64,000 bases of DNA from Leptonema sp964619535 (GCA_964619535.1 CAZUEX010000010.1:62001-126000), one strand, 5' to 3'; shown: positions 16,924 through 26,575, numbered from the stretch's first letter. A program made the numbers and translations. The notes: generated by a model from the letters alone, not told the origin.

Positions 16924-19900
16924 CTAATGGATTGGTTCATCATAGAGGGGGATGAGCAGGAACCGGGCATACTGACGGTTATCGGCCGGATGCACGACCT
17001 TTGAGTACAGGAGGCCTCCGAGAAGGGAGAAGTTTTCGTAACCGGTTTCGTCTTCTGTCGTATAAGACCACAGGTAGCCCCAGAGAGAGCCACGGGTCTG
17101 AAATCCCCGCTGGTTCTTGCGCTCTTGTGAGTACAGGATTCCCCAGAGCAGCCAGTTCTGCTCGGTATTTCGCATGTCATCCTTCGTTTGATACCACAGA
17201 TACAGCAAGTGCTGCTCATAGAGGTATCCTTTTTTGCTTTCGTGAAAGCTCAGCGTTGGCAGTATCCAGTATCGGGTTTGCTCTTCGTTCGTGTAATAGC
17301 TATACAGTGGCAGGAGTGCCGTTTCGAAGTCATTTCCGTAGCGATGGCTGTTGTTACGCTGGAAGTAGGTCAGGAAGCGAAAATCATAACCCGCTTCACG
17401 TGCGTGTTCTCCCGTTGTTGGGCGATAGTGATTCCACTCTGCGGCCAGGCCCCAGAGAAGCTGAAATCGGGAGCCTTGGCTGTTGCGTCGGTATTCAATG
17501 GCATGGAAGGCCAGGCCCAGTTCTCGATAATCGGTGTAGTAGGTGTAATCCACCAGATACAGGAAGTTATGAAATCCGTAGTCTTTTCGAGAATGGCGAT
17601 AGTAACCAAAAAGAAAGTCCTTCTGGCTATGTGGCTGTCGCTCCGTGTAGATCACGGGAAATAGCAGGAATGAGGATTCCGTGGAGGTGGTGCAGCTTCC
17701 CCTTTTATCGTGAGTCGTGTAATAGATGATCGGATACAGTCGATAATCGGTTTCTGTTCTGGTACATCCGTCTCTATCGTGCTCCGCCGCCCTGTGGCGG
17801 CGAAGAAGCGGCCAGATGAGCCAGTGATCGTCGTCCGTATAGGACGTCGTTGCAGCATATCTTCGCTGGTAGAACAGCAGGATCGTCAGACTGAAGGATT
17901 CGCCTGGTTGCTGCCCGGTAGCAGAAACGCTTTTGTAAGAATGCAGGAGCGAGAAGTTCTTAACCTTCTGAAGATCGGGCTTCGTTGTTGTCTTATGAGC
18001 CACAAGCGGGAAAAAATGCCATCCACTTTCATCCGGAGAATTGTAATACCCAAAGAAAGGCCACAGGATATCTTTTTCGGTCGTCTTGGTTTTCGGATTG
18101 TAGTAGGAGTGGAAAAGGTTCGCGATCCACGTGTTTGTGATCTCCCCTTCCGCTGTAGATTTACGGTAACGGTAAAATAGAGGAAGCAGAAAATTTTCAG
18201 AATAAGAGCCATCCTTGGTCGAGTGACTTCCCAACAGTATGAGCAGGCTGAATCCGCTTCGCTTCTCGGAGCTGCCATACGTTAGCATCGGGATCGGAAA
18301 AATATGAAAGACCCTCAGAGTTTTCTGTCCGTCCTTTGTTTTGCTGCCTATGTAAAGCGGTGTGAGCCAGAAGTCTGTGATGTGGCCTGCCTCTGTGGTT
18401 TCTCTGGAATGATAGTAAAGAGGAAAGGCATAGCGTTTCTGATAGGAGCCGTCCTTGCTGGCCTCTGTTTCAAAGAGCAGCAGTAGATTGTATTTCTCTC
18501 TCTCATTGTCTTCGAAGTGTGAAAGCAGGGGAATCGGGTAGACCTGAAATACCCTTTCCGTTGTCTTGCTGTCTGTTTCAATCCGGCTGGCATTCCTGAA
18601 ATAGAGGGGACTGATGAAGAAGGATGTCGTCGTTGTTTCCTCGTCGGTGACGGAGGTCGTGCGGCTGCCGTAATGTAGCCAGGAAAAAGTTCGGTAGTAT
18701 TCGCCGTTTTCTGTTTTTTCAGTTCTGGCGCTGTAAACAGGAATCAAACGATGTCCTGATGCCTCGGGCGACGAATACGATTTAAAGAAGGGCCAGAGAA
18801 TGGACTGCTGTGATTCTTCTGACTCCTCATCGTAGCTTGTGATGTAGAGGGGGCCACCGTAGACGCGAGCGTAGCTTTTGCCCCTGGTATAAGAGCCATA
18901 GACCGGCAGGAAGGCCGGGAACACGGCCGTATACTGTTCTTCTTCGGTTCTGTAGTTCAGGTAGAAGGCAAAGATAAACGTCAGTCTTTCGTTTTCATCT
19001 GCTTCATTCCATGATAACCAGGTGAGCGGAATAATGCGAAAGTGGCGGCGCGTATCGGCCCGGATATAGCTCGTCCATCCAAAAAGAGCCTGCCAGCCCA
19101 TGTAGGTATTCGTGTTCGTTCGATCAAATGGATCAATATCTTTGCCTCGTGTAATGGTCGGTCCTTCAGCGGTTTCCGTCGTTTCTGTTTCGTTACCCAT
19201 CTCGTCCGGATCAAAGACCTGAACGCCTTCGGTTCTGTTGAAATCAACAGGGATGCTTCGGTCCAGGATGGGGATTCGAGTCGACAGAGAGAAAACATTG
19301 TAACCAACCGAGTAGTCCGAGTCGAGATACAGGCCTCCGTTCTCGGCCGTGGCCAGGCTGTGAAGCGTGGAGAAGGTAACCGGAATGTACAGGTCATATT
19401 CTTCCATGCGATCGCTGGAACGATAGCGCAGGGGAAAGAACAGATATCCTTCGCTATCGGGGTGATTCCAGGAATAGTAGTTCAGAATATAGGTGGTGTG
19501 GTACTGCCTCCGTTCCTTCAAACCACGGTGCTCTTCATCGGTGAGAACGACATCCTCTTTCCAGCGAGATGTATAAAGAAAGGGAGCGATCTGCTTATGG
19601 CTATCGCCCCTGCGCCACTTCCAGTACAGAGGCGTTACCATCATGGTGTCTGTTTCCGCTGTATGCCTTTGCCAGTAGAGCGGTAAGACGTGTCTGCCCT
19701 GACTGTTGCTGTTCTTCCAGCTGTAGTAAGGAAGAAGCCAGAAGGCAGTCTCTTCTGGTGTTTGTTCTGTGGCCGGTGTATAAGAACGAGAGTAGAAGGG
19801 AAAAAGCGTGGTGGAAGACGCCTCACCTTCTTTTCCTCTCTTTGCGAAGAACGCCGGAAAGATCCACAGCGTGGATTGATCGTTCTCAGAGCTATAGAGA

Positions 19901-20946
19901 TAAAGAGGGAGAAGGGCATGGGAAAGCCCCTGTTCCGGTGTGCTGCCAGTTGCTTTCCGGTATCTGGAATAGTAGGCGGTAAGGAAGAACCTCGTCACAG
20001 AGCTTCTGTTTTTCGACTCAAAGCTCTTGTTATAGAACAGAAAAGGAATACTCGGGAAAAAGATGGTGCGATAACGTTTGTCGACATTCTCCTCGGCATC
20101 GTAGTAGAAGAGCGGCAGCAGATGTGCAAAAAGGGCTTCGCTACCATTCTCAGAAGAATGTCCGGAAGAATACCACAGGGGCAGGATGTTGAATTCCCAG
20201 GAAGAACGATCTTCGGTGGATTCGGATGATGAGAAGAAAGGGATGATAAAGGTGGTCTGGTGTTGGATCTTACTGTCAGCGTAAGCGTGGCGGTAATAAA
20301 GAAAGGGCAGAACCGGAAACATATGGAGTGAGCTTTGTTCGTTCCATTCAAAATAGCTCAGCAGCGGGAATACAAAGAGCGATCGTTCCTTTACTCTATA
20401 TCCTTCGTAGTCAGGCTCGTAATCCGTGCCCAGGTGGAAGAGGGGGAGTATACCGTAGCCCTGGTAGGTTTGCCGGTTGTTTGTTTCGTAGCTCTTATGC
20501 CAGGCAAGATACGGTCCGAGCACCGTAGTGGTCCTTCCGTCTATCCTGCGATAGTAGCCAAGAGGTGATAACAGGAAATCATCTTCTGCATCCGTATACT
20601 GCCGCCAGAACAGAGGAAAGAGGATCGTTTCTCGTCGTTCGTCCATCCTGCTGGTCCGTCGGTGGTACAGAGGAAAGACGGTCCACGAGTGGTATTTCGG
20701 GTACCATGTGGCATGAAAGATAAAGAGCAGGCTGAGTGACCTTCGTTTCTCTCCTCTTTCATTGGTCCAGTCTTCGTAGGAGCCCAGCAGAAAGTCCGTG
20801 ACCCGGCCTTCCCGTGCACTTCCAATCAGTTCCGGTTCTTCCACGTCGCTCCAGTCCTGGGCCGATAGCCCGGAAACGCTGAACAGGGCGATACCGAAAG
20901 TGAGTATACAGGATGGAAGGCGCTTCAGACGACTGAACCGGCACAT
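16924..20946 (-). CDS. giant secreted protein of tandem aromatic beta-type repeats
   Basis: About 1340 residues. After a signal peptide (MCRFSRLKRLPSCILTFGIA, with SGLSA before the likely cut) almost the whole protein consists of tens of units of roughly 20-40 residues. Each has a hydrophobic strand ending in a motif like [LF]-[FL]-P-[LF]-[YF]-[YW] (FPLYHRR, LFPLFWRQY, ILPLFHLG, LLPLFYYD, ALLPLYLYSS, VLPLYWQRH, LWPFFKSYSS, AFPLYYHSR, LLPLFYRYR, ILWPFFGYY, IWPLLRRHR) separated by Ser, Thr, Glu and Lys turns. The regularity suggests a long beta-sheet solenoid or an outer-membrane or surface array. I know no named domain. The start at 20946 gives a normal signal peptide; an upstream ATG at 21009 would give an unusually long one. 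There is no Cys lipobox. Gene context (polytopic membrane protein, anchored small protein) gives no function. Confidence 0.8.
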   Translation of the reverse strand: MCRFSRLKRLPSCILTFGIALFSVSGLSAQDWSDVEEPELIGSAREGRVTDFLLGSYEDWTNERGEKRRSLSLLFIFHATWYPKYHSWTVFPLYHRRTSRMDERRETILFPLFWRQYTDAEDDFLLSPLGYYRRIDGRTTTVLGPYLAWHKSYETNNRQTYQGYGILPLFHLGTDYEPDYEGYRVKERSLFVFPLLSYFEWNEQSSLHMFPVLPFLYYRHAYADSKIQHQTTFIIPFFSSSESTEDRSSWEFNILPLWYSSGHSSENGSEALFAHLLPLFYYDAEENVDKRYRTIFFPSIPFLFYNKSFESKNRSSVTRFFLTAYYSRYRKATGSTPEQGLSHALLPLYLYSSENDQSTLWIFPAFFAKRGKEGEASSTTLFPFYSRSYTPATEQTPEETAFWLLPYYSWKNSNSQGRHVLPLYWQRHTAETDTMMVTPLYWKWRRGDSHKQIAPFLYTSRWKEDVVLTDEEHRGLKERRQYHTTYILNYYSWNHPDSEGYLFFPLRYRSSDRMEEYDLYIPVTFSTLHSLATAENGGLYLDSDYSVGYNVFSLSTRIPILDRSIPVDFNRTEGVQVFDPDEMGNETETTETAEGPTITRGKDIDPFDRTNTNTYMGWQALFGWTSYIRADTRRHFRIIPLTWLSWNEADENERLTFIFAFYLNYRTEEEQYTAVFPAFLPVYGSYTRGKSYARVYGGPLYITSYDEESEESQQSILWPFFKSYSSPEASGHRLIPVYSARTEKTENGEYYRTFSWLHYGSRTTSVTDEETTTTSFFISPLYFRNASRIETDSKTTERVFQVYPIPLLSHFEDNEREKYNLLLLFETEASKDGSYQKRYAFPLYYHSRETTEAGHITDFWLTPLYIGSKTKDGQKTLRVFHIFPIPMLTYGSSEKRSGFSLLILLGSHSTKDGSYSENFLLPLFYRYRKSTAEGEITNTWIANLFHSYYNPKTKTTEKDILWPFFGYYNSPDESGWHFFPLVAHKTTTKPDLQKVKNFSLLHSYKSVSATGQQPGESFSLTILLFYQRRYAATTSYTDDDHWLIWPLLRRHRAAEHDRDGCTRTETDYRLYPIIYYTTHDKRGSCTTSTESSFLLFPVIYTERQPHSQKDFLFGYYRHSRKDYGFHNFLYLVDYTYYTDYRELGLAFHAIEYRRNSQGSRFQLLWGLAAEWNHYRPTTGEHAREAGYDFRFLTYFQRNNSHRYGNDFETALLPLYSYYTNEEQTRYWILPTLSFHESKKGYLYEQHLLYLWYQTKDDMRNTEQNWLLWGILYSQERKNQRGFQTRGSLWGYLWSYTTEDETGYENFSLLGGLLYSKVVHPADNRQYARFLLIPLYDEPIH

Positions 20947-21137
20947 CCCCTGTATGACGTATCTTTCCGGGACCTGGTTTTGCCCTTTTTTGCCTCTATT
21001 CCCTTTCATGACCTGCCCGATTTCATCTGCACCGGGCCACTCCTGATTGGCAACAAACGGCAATGCGGCGGCCCCCTGGACGGGAAACGGGGGCAACCTG
21101 TATCATATATCGGCAGAAGAGGTTTACCTGCAGACGG

Positions 21138-21524
21138 TTATGGATTCGGTTTACTGTCTTCGCCTTTCGGCCATGCTCCCTTGAGGAGGTTGAAACTCGA
21201 TTCGACGATGTCTACCCCGCTACGGGCAATGGAGCGCGCTGTTTGGTCGATCAGCTCTCCGCTGAGCACATCAGCAAGCCCTTCTTTGAAGCCCTGCCGT
21301 ACCTCTTCTTTGAATTCTGGCAGGAGCTCCCGACCGGCTTCCTCGAAGCCCTGTTTCAGATGTGTCTTCACGATTTCGATGTATTCGTCGAGGGCTGCAT
21401 GCAGCCTGTTTCGCTGCAGGTAGCGGATGTAAAGGTAGAGAGCCACGGAAGTCATAATGCCGCTGAGGATACTCGACAGCACGGCAGTCAGGATGATGGC
21501 GGCAAGTATGGACTGCGCTTCCAT
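21138..21524 (-). CDS. small membrane-anchored protein
   Basis: The 128-residue product begins MEAQSILAAIILTAVLSSIL, one membrane span continuing through SGIMTSVALYLYIRYL. A helical cytoplasmic or periplasmic tail follows (LDEYIEIVKTHLKQGFEEAG, LPEFKEEVRQGFKEGLADVL, DQTARSIARSGVDIVESSFN). I recognise no domain. The start at 21524 removes 58 residues of an upstream extension that is rich in Ser, Pro, Arg and Cys and does not look coding. It is co-oriented with the giant repeat gene, whose start lies about 190 bases downstream, and with the response-regulator operon upstream, but the 247-base gap before it makes co-transcription uncertain. Confidence 0.65.
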   Translation of the reverse strand: MEAQSILAAIILTAVLSSILSGIMTSVALYLYIRYLQRNRLHAALDEYIEIVKTHLKQGFEEAGRELLPEFKEEVRQGFKEGLADVLSGELIDQTARSIARSGVDIVESSFNLLKGAWPKGEDSKPNP

Positions 21525-21771
21525 ACCACAGCCTGTACAGGGCGATCTACGATGACAAGTCTTTCTCGGAGAGGTCTGGCTGTGTGCGACGGAAGGCAGG
21601 ACCCGGAAAAGTGCCCCGGACAGCCGTCCGGAGCAGAAGGGATCCGAGTGAGGTGCGAATTGGCGGGATACCGGCAACCGCAGATACCACCGGATCATAC
21701 CCTGAATTCAGCCATCGGTCCATATCCAATATGGTATAAAAGTGCAAGCCTGCCGGCTGTTCCGGGTTCTA

Positions 21772-22416
21772 TTATAGAAAGCCCAGATCGCGGGCCTTGC
21801 GCATCAGCTGAACCCTGGAGCGCACCTGTAATTTGCTGTAAATACTCTTGATCTGCTGGCGGACGGTTCCCTCTGCCGTTCCGAGGGTACGGGCAATCTC
21901 GGCTGCCGAGTAGCCGCTGATGATCTCTTCAAGCACCTGCGTTTCCCGGGGAGTGAGAGAAACCGTTGCCCGTTCGGGACCACGGAAAAGGTGCAGAACC
22001 CTGGCTGCAATGGAAGGAGTCATGATGGCTCCCCCTTCCATGACGCTTCGTACGGCTTCGGCCAGGTCTATCGGCTCACCTTTCAATATGTAGCCGATGG
22101 CACCCCGTTTCAGGCAGCGCATGATTTCGTCATCTGTTCGGATGGACGTCAGCACCAGGATGCGCATCCCCTTATATTCGTCGGCCAGCACGGAAACGAG
22201 ATCGCTACCGCTCATCCCTGGCAGGCCGATATCGATAAAGATCAGATCCAGGGGGCGATCTGGCAGGTCATGGTAGGCAGCCTCTGCCGTTTGCCAGGTG
22301 TATACATCGCCGATCTCGGGGATCTGCTTCAATTGATCAACAAATGTCTGGCAAAACATGGCATCGTTTTCAACGATGCCAACTCGAATCCTACCTGCTC
22401 TCCTTTCTTCGCTCAC
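21772..22416 (-). CDS. NarL/FixJ-type response regulator
   Basis: The 214-residue protein has a receiver domain (residues ~10-125) and a LuxR-type helix-turn-helix (~150-214). The receiver shows the acidic pair in GIVENDAMF, the phospho-acceptor Asp in LIFIDIGLPGMSG, the switch Thr/Ser in LVLTSIRT and the Lys in YILKGEP. The DNA-binding domain has LTPRETQVLEEIISGYSAAE, then AEGTVRQQIKSIYSKLQVRS. It is therefore a transcription factor activated by phosphorylation. It lies 193 bases downstream of a hybrid kinase on the same strand, and that kinase carries a NarL-type transmitter module, so the two are probably partners. I found no gene in the intervening 193 bases. Confidence 0.92.
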   Translation of the reverse strand: MSEERRAGRIRVGIVENDAMFCQTFVDQLKQIPEIGDVYTWQTAEAAYHDLPDRPLDLIFIDIGLPGMSGSDLVSVLADEYKGMRILVLTSIRTDDEIMRCLKRGAIGYILKGEPIDLAEAVRSVMEGGAIMTPSIAARVLHLFRGPERATVSLTPRETQVLEEIISGYSAAEIARTLGTAEGTVRQQIKSIYSKLQVRSRVQLMRKARDLGFL

Positions 22417-22609
22417 AACGTTGCTTCGTATTCTCTGCTATCCAGAGGATGCCGGCTGTACCGGTTTCAGTCCGGATGATTCAGGATAAAAGCGATACGA
22501 CCATACTGGCAACCCGTTTCTGCCGTTATCGGTCGAGAACTGGTAATTTCTTCTGATTCTGACCGTAAGAGCAGGTCTGTACCAGGCGGATTCCGCACGA
22601 GCGCAGGCT

Positions 22610-25018
22610 TCAATCGTAAACCTTTTCCGCCGTAAGGCCAGGCCGGATCGCATGGCTCCTGTCGCGCAGATCCATCCTCAGGTGGAAGGCGTATCGACCA
22701 CGACTGTTTTTCTCAGAGCAGGCTCCTCCTGCGTCTTTCAGGCGTTTAACAAAAGAAAGGCGTCCTGTGGTTTCCTGTACCGACTGTGCAAGGAAGGTAG
22801 CGCGAAACATACCATTCCTGTAGGATAGCTTCCAGGTGGAAATCCCTGTGCCGTACTTCAGGTCGTTCGTTGTTATTTCGAGAAACACGGAATACAGCAC
22901 GTGTCTTTGACTCAGCCCGAGGTGACTGACAAAAAGCCTTTCTTCGTCGCTATGGAATCGAAAGCGCACACCCCGTCCTACAGAGGTATAACGGCGATTG
23001 AGGATAACCTTCACTCCATGCATGAAGTTCTCGCGAATCAGTTGCATGTCTTCGCGTTCATGAATACGGTCACGCAGGGTTCCGAGAACGCTTCTGGCAA
23101 GCTGTCTGGCCCGCTGGACCCGGTTGCCAGGTGGGCTGTCCGGACTGATGGAATCGAGGACGATTAACAGATCGGTTAGATCGGAGCCAACCATGTCATG
23201 GAGGTCGCCTACAAGCGACTCTCGTTCTGATCGAAGTCCTTCTTCCTGGCGCTGTTTGCTTCGAAGCAGGACAGAGATCTTTTCGATGAGTTCCAGCTGG
23301 TTGAAGGGCTTTATCAGATATGCATCTCCATCTGCTCGCAATCCTTCGAGGCGGTCTTCAAGGCCTGCACTGGATGTCAGGAACAGGAAGGGGATGTTTC
23401 GAAGATCTTTATCTTCCCGGAATCTCTGCAGCAGCTCGAAACCGTCCATGGGAGACATGGCCATGTCCGTGATGGTGACGTCCGGCCTGTGCTCTCTGGC
23501 CATGGCCAGAGCCTCCTCGCCGTCCGCAACGGCGATGGCAGAGTAGTGCTCTCCGATCACGCGCTGCAGATAATGACGTAGATCTACGTCGTCCTCAACG
23601 ATCAGGACGACAGGACTGTCTTCCCGGTATACTGCAGGTGGAGCAGGGGATGATTCTTCGGGCAACGAAACACTGGATGTAATCCTGGCTGTTTGTTTCT
23701 CCCGGAACAATACAGGACGCAGAGGCAGGGATAACTCAAAGACCGACCCTTCTGGCCCTGTTGAACGAAGCCGCAGATCACCGTTCATAAATCGTGCCAG
23801 TTCCCGGCACAGGGCCAGACCCAGCCCGCTGCCGGTGTTAGCCGCAGAACTGGCCCCGAAGCGTTCAAAAAGAGAACTGTACTGTTCCCGTGGAATGCCC
23901 GGGCCGGTATCTTCTATGGTTAGCAGGATGGTATTCCACTGCTGCTGCAGGCGTACCGTTACGCCGCCGGTTTCCGTGAACTTCAAGGCATTGCCGATCA
24001 GGTTCATCAGGATGGTTTCTGTTTTCTCCACATCGAGGCGGGTGAGCAGTTGCAGGGGAATCTCTGAACGCAGGCTCAGTCCGCGACTTCGAAAAGCCTG
24101 CTGGAAGATGGCCAGGATGCCCCGAACCAGTTCGCATAGATCCACCGCTTCGAGGTGGAGGTTCATACGACCGGCATCCAGCCTGGCCAGATCGATCAGG
24201 TTGTTGACGAGGGTTAACAGACGGTTGCCATTTCTGCGTACGTTCTGCAAATACAGCCGCATCTCCTCGTTGTCTGTACTGTCGATGTAGGTCTGCAGCG
24301 GCGAAAGAATCAGCGTAAGGGGAGTGCGAAACTCATGAGAGATACCGGCAAAGAAATCCGAGCGGAAGCGATCGATGCCCTTAAGCCGGGCGTTTGCGGC
24401 CTTCAGCCGTTCACCCGTTTCTGCATATTGCAGGCGAACGTGGAACCACCAGGCGTTAATGGCCGGCCAGAGCAGGAATAGCGGTAGCAGACCACGGGAT
24501 GGCCTGCTCTCGATGTCCAGCTCATGAAAGCGTATACCGAAATAGGCGAAGGCCAATCCCCAGATCGTCAAAAACTGCAAAGGAGACCCGGCATGAAAGA
24601 GGGCGAAGATGCCCATCAGGGCAAAGGCAGAGATCCAGGAATTCTGGCCTGGAACAGGGGACTGTAGCTGCGCTTCCATCTCAAGTATGGCAATGCCCAG
24701 CATCAGAAGGCCGAAAAGCCTGGAAGCCTTTTGACGGGAAAGCGAGAACAATCTCTTTGTCAGAGGAAGTAACAGAAGCCCTGTGGAAAGGGCAGACTGT
24801 AAAAGGATGGAAGAGGCCTGCTTGAAATGCCCGTATTCCAGGGCCAGCTGCAGGCTTCCTGAATAAGAAAGAAATAAGGCCAGTCCAAGGAAGGGTACGG
24901 CCTGCACCGACTGCGCATAGACCCATTTCGCCTGCTCGGAGGGCGGGTGGGCCATATGCCACAGAAAAACCAATCCGTCATGAATGCGTTCGGCAGGGGC
25001 TTTGCTTTCTGGTTTCAT
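22610..25018 (-). CDS. hybrid histidine kinase with two transmitter modules
   Basis: The 802-residue protein has about six N-terminal membrane spans (residues ~40-196), then a HisKA domain with the phospho-acceptor His at 228 (GISHEFRTPLT). An HATPase domain follows (N box NLIGNALKF, EDTGPGIP, GSGLGLAL), and a receiver with Asp 518 (VTITDMAMSPMDG). A second module at 590-790 looks like a NarL-kinase type: SLVGDLHDMVGSDLTDLL has a candidate His 607, and EITTNDLKYG (Asn 718) resembles an N box. This second ATPase lacks a clear DNGxG motif, so it may be degenerate and be phosphorylated by another route. Its start overlaps the stop of the Nudix-ABC gene (ATGA), so translation is coupled. The NarL-type regulator downstream is the likely output. 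Confidence 0.88.
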   Translation of the reverse strand: MKPESKAPAERIHDGLVFLWHMAHPPSEQAKWVYAQSVQAVPFLGLALFLSYSGSLQLALEYGHFKQASSILLQSALSTGLLLLPLTKRLFSLSRQKASRLFGLLMLGIAILEMEAQLQSPVPGQNSWISAFALMGIFALFHAGSPLQFLTIWGLAFAYFGIRFHELDIESRPSRGLLPLFLLWPAINAWWFHVRLQYAETGERLKAANARLKGIDRFRSDFFAGISHEFRTPLTLILSPLQTYIDSTDNEEMRLYLQNVRRNGNRLLTLVNNLIDLARLDAGRMNLHLEAVDLCELVRGILAIFQQAFRSRGLSLRSEIPLQLLTRLDVEKTETILMNLIGNALKFTETGGVTVRLQQQWNTILLTIEDTGPGIPREQYSSLFERFGASSAANTGSGLGLALCRELARFMNGDLRLRSTGPEGSVFELSLPLRPVLFREKQTARITSSVSLPEESSPAPPAVYREDSPVVLIVEDDVDLRHYLQRVIGEHYSAIAVADGEEALAMAREHRPDVTITDMAMSPMDGFELLQRFREDKDLRNIPFLFLTSSAGLEDRLEGLRADGDAYLIKPFNQLELIEKISVLLRSKQRQEEGLRSERESLVGDLHDMVGSDLTDLLIVLDSISPDSPPGNRVQRARQLARSVLGTLRDRIHEREDMQLIRENFMHGVKVILNRRYTSVGRGVRFRFHSDEERLFVSHLGLSQRHVLYSVFLEITTNDLKYGTGISTWKLSYRNGMFRATFLAQSVQETTGRLSFVKRLKDAGGACSEKNSRGRYAFHLRMDLRDRSHAIRPGLTAEKVYD

Positions 25019-26454
25019 ACAGACGAATCAGGAGATGGACGATCCGACGAATAGAGCCAGCAATAGACCCGGTGTCCTTCGCTGATCTGAGCAACAGGCA
25101 CCGATTGACTGCAGGGCTGAAAGGCCTGTGAACATCGGTTGCGAAAGCGACAGCCATCATCGTAGGCCGAAGGTGGCGGTACCTGTCCGGGGATCGTTTT
25201 CAGGGCATGCTTTGCCGTTGGATCGGGGATGGCTGCAAGCAGGCCTTTGCTGTACGGATGCGCTGGTTCCGAAAGAAAGACTTCGACAGGGGATTCTTCA
25301 ACAATACGGCCTGCATACATAACTGCAAGGCGGTCAGCATACTGGGCTACCAGTCCCATGTTGTGTGTAATCAAAAGCACGGCACAGCGCTCTTCCTGCT
25401 TCAGTTCAACAAGCAGCTTCATGATCTGTGCCTGGACGGTTACGTCCAGGGCCGTTGTTGGTTCATCTGCGATGATCAGGGCCGGTTTCAGCAAAAGGGC
25501 CATGACGATGACGACTCGTTGCAGCATGCCACCGGACAGCTCATGCGGATAGGCTGAAAGGATGCGTCCGGGATCTGCAAAGCCAACCCTTTTCAGGAGC
25601 GAATCAATCCTCTGTTCAGGCTGTAGCTGACGTTCCCTGGCCTGGGCTTCGTGAAACTCAAACACCTCATGCAGCTGCCTGCCAATGGTGAGCAGTGGGT
25701 TCAAGGCCTGGGCCGGTTCCTGAAAGATGACACCAACATCGGCGCCACGAAGCATTCGCTTTGATTCAGCATCCATGTCAAAAACCGACCGGCCTTTGAA
25801 CAGTATCTGGCCTGTAGAATAACCGCCTGGCTCTGGCAGCATACCTGTGGTGGCAAGGGCCGTGATGGTTTTCCCGCATCCTGATTCACCGATCAGGCCC
25901 AGTATCTCTCCGGCTCGAATGGATAAACCTATTTGCTCGCAGAGCCAGTGACCGCCAAGGCCGATTCCAAACTGATGATAACGGATGATTTCATCCGTTG
26001 TTTGAAAAAAACGTCGAGCCTCGCGAACGATTTTTTCATACGTTGGTTTCTTGAAAGAAACAATTTGTGCGGCCAGGTCTTCTATCCTCATCCATCGCAG
26101 GGAACGAAACTCCTGTTCATGAAGATCGAGGCGAAGGTCGGCCGGGTTCCCATCCCATTGAAAGAAAAACCATTTTTGCTTCTGGCCTTTGAATCTCTTG
26201 AGATGTTCTGGAATATCTTCAGGGAAGTCGTAGGTAAGCCAATCCTCGATTTCGCCAGCCGGTTCGTCCACGGTCAATCCGATCTCTTCGTAGAGCTCGC
26301 GACGGGCCGCTTCCAGAGGACTTTCCCCTGGATCGATTCCACCCTGCGGGAACTGAAAGCTGCCCGGATACTGAATACGGTCGCCGGCCAGAACGTAGCC
26401 CTCGCTGTTAAAGACGACCATTCCAACGTTTTCTCGATAGGGCTTTTGTTCCAT
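25015..26454 (-). CDS. Nudix hydrolase (RppH-like) fused to an oligopeptide-type ABC ATPase
   Basis: A single open frame of 479 residues. Residues 1-150 are an RppH-like RNA pyrophosphohydrolase: YRENVGMVVFN, PGSFQFPQGG and a perfect Nudix box at 38-60 (GGIDPGE...RELYEEIGL). Residues ~155-479 are a DppD/OppD-type ATP-binding protein with Walker A GESGCGKT (189-196), Q loop IFQEPAQALNP, signature LSGGM, Walker B IIADEPTTALD, the switch His in LITHNMG, and the C-terminal oligopeptide-transporter tail with Cys in CRFRNRCSQAFQPC. Both halves are near full length. I chose the start at 26454 because Nudix homologues begin there; a further ATG at 26562 lies in non-homologous sequence. No permease or binding-protein gene is nearby. 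It overlaps the hybrid kinase start. Confidence 0.87.
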   Translation of the reverse strand: MEQKPYRENVGMVVFNSEGYVLAGDRIQYPGSFQFPQGGIDPGESPLEAARRELYEEIGLTVDEPAGEIEDWLTYDFPEDIPEHLKRFKGQKQKWFFFQWDGNPADLRLDLHEQEFRSLRWMRIEDLAAQIVSFKKPTYEKIVREARRFFQTTDEIIRYHQFGIGLGGHWLCEQIGLSIRAGEILGLIGESGCGKTITALATTGMLPEPGGYSTGQILFKGRSVFDMDAESKRMLRGADVGVIFQEPAQALNPLLTIGRQLHEVFEFHEAQARERQLQPEQRIDSLLKRVGFADPGRILSAYPHELSGGMLQRVVIVMALLLKPALIIADEPTTALDVTVQAQIMKLLVELKQEERCAVLLITHNMGLVAQYADRLAVMYAGRIVEESPVEVFLSEPAHPYSKGLLAAIPDPTAKHALKTIPGQVPPPSAYDDGCRFRNRCSQAFQPCSQSVPVAQISEGHRVYCWLYSSDRPSPDSSV

Positions 26455-26575
26455 ATAAAGAGATAATTCGGCGCGGCTGGAGTGTAAGAACAAGTGATTT
26501 TCAACCGTCTCATGAGGGGAGTGCGAGAAAAAGTCGGCGCAGGCCGAACCGGCACGAGGCAAAAGCGAAAACTAC

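Noticed and set aside
16924..20946. Idea that the repeats are a CRISPR array or DNA-level satellite
   Set aside because: The periodicity is only at the protein level; the DNA copies are not identical and the frame is open for over 1300 codons.
21616..21631. CCGGAC/GTCCGG hairpin between the response regulator and the small anchored protein
   Set aside because: Short stem without T run; common by chance at this base composition.
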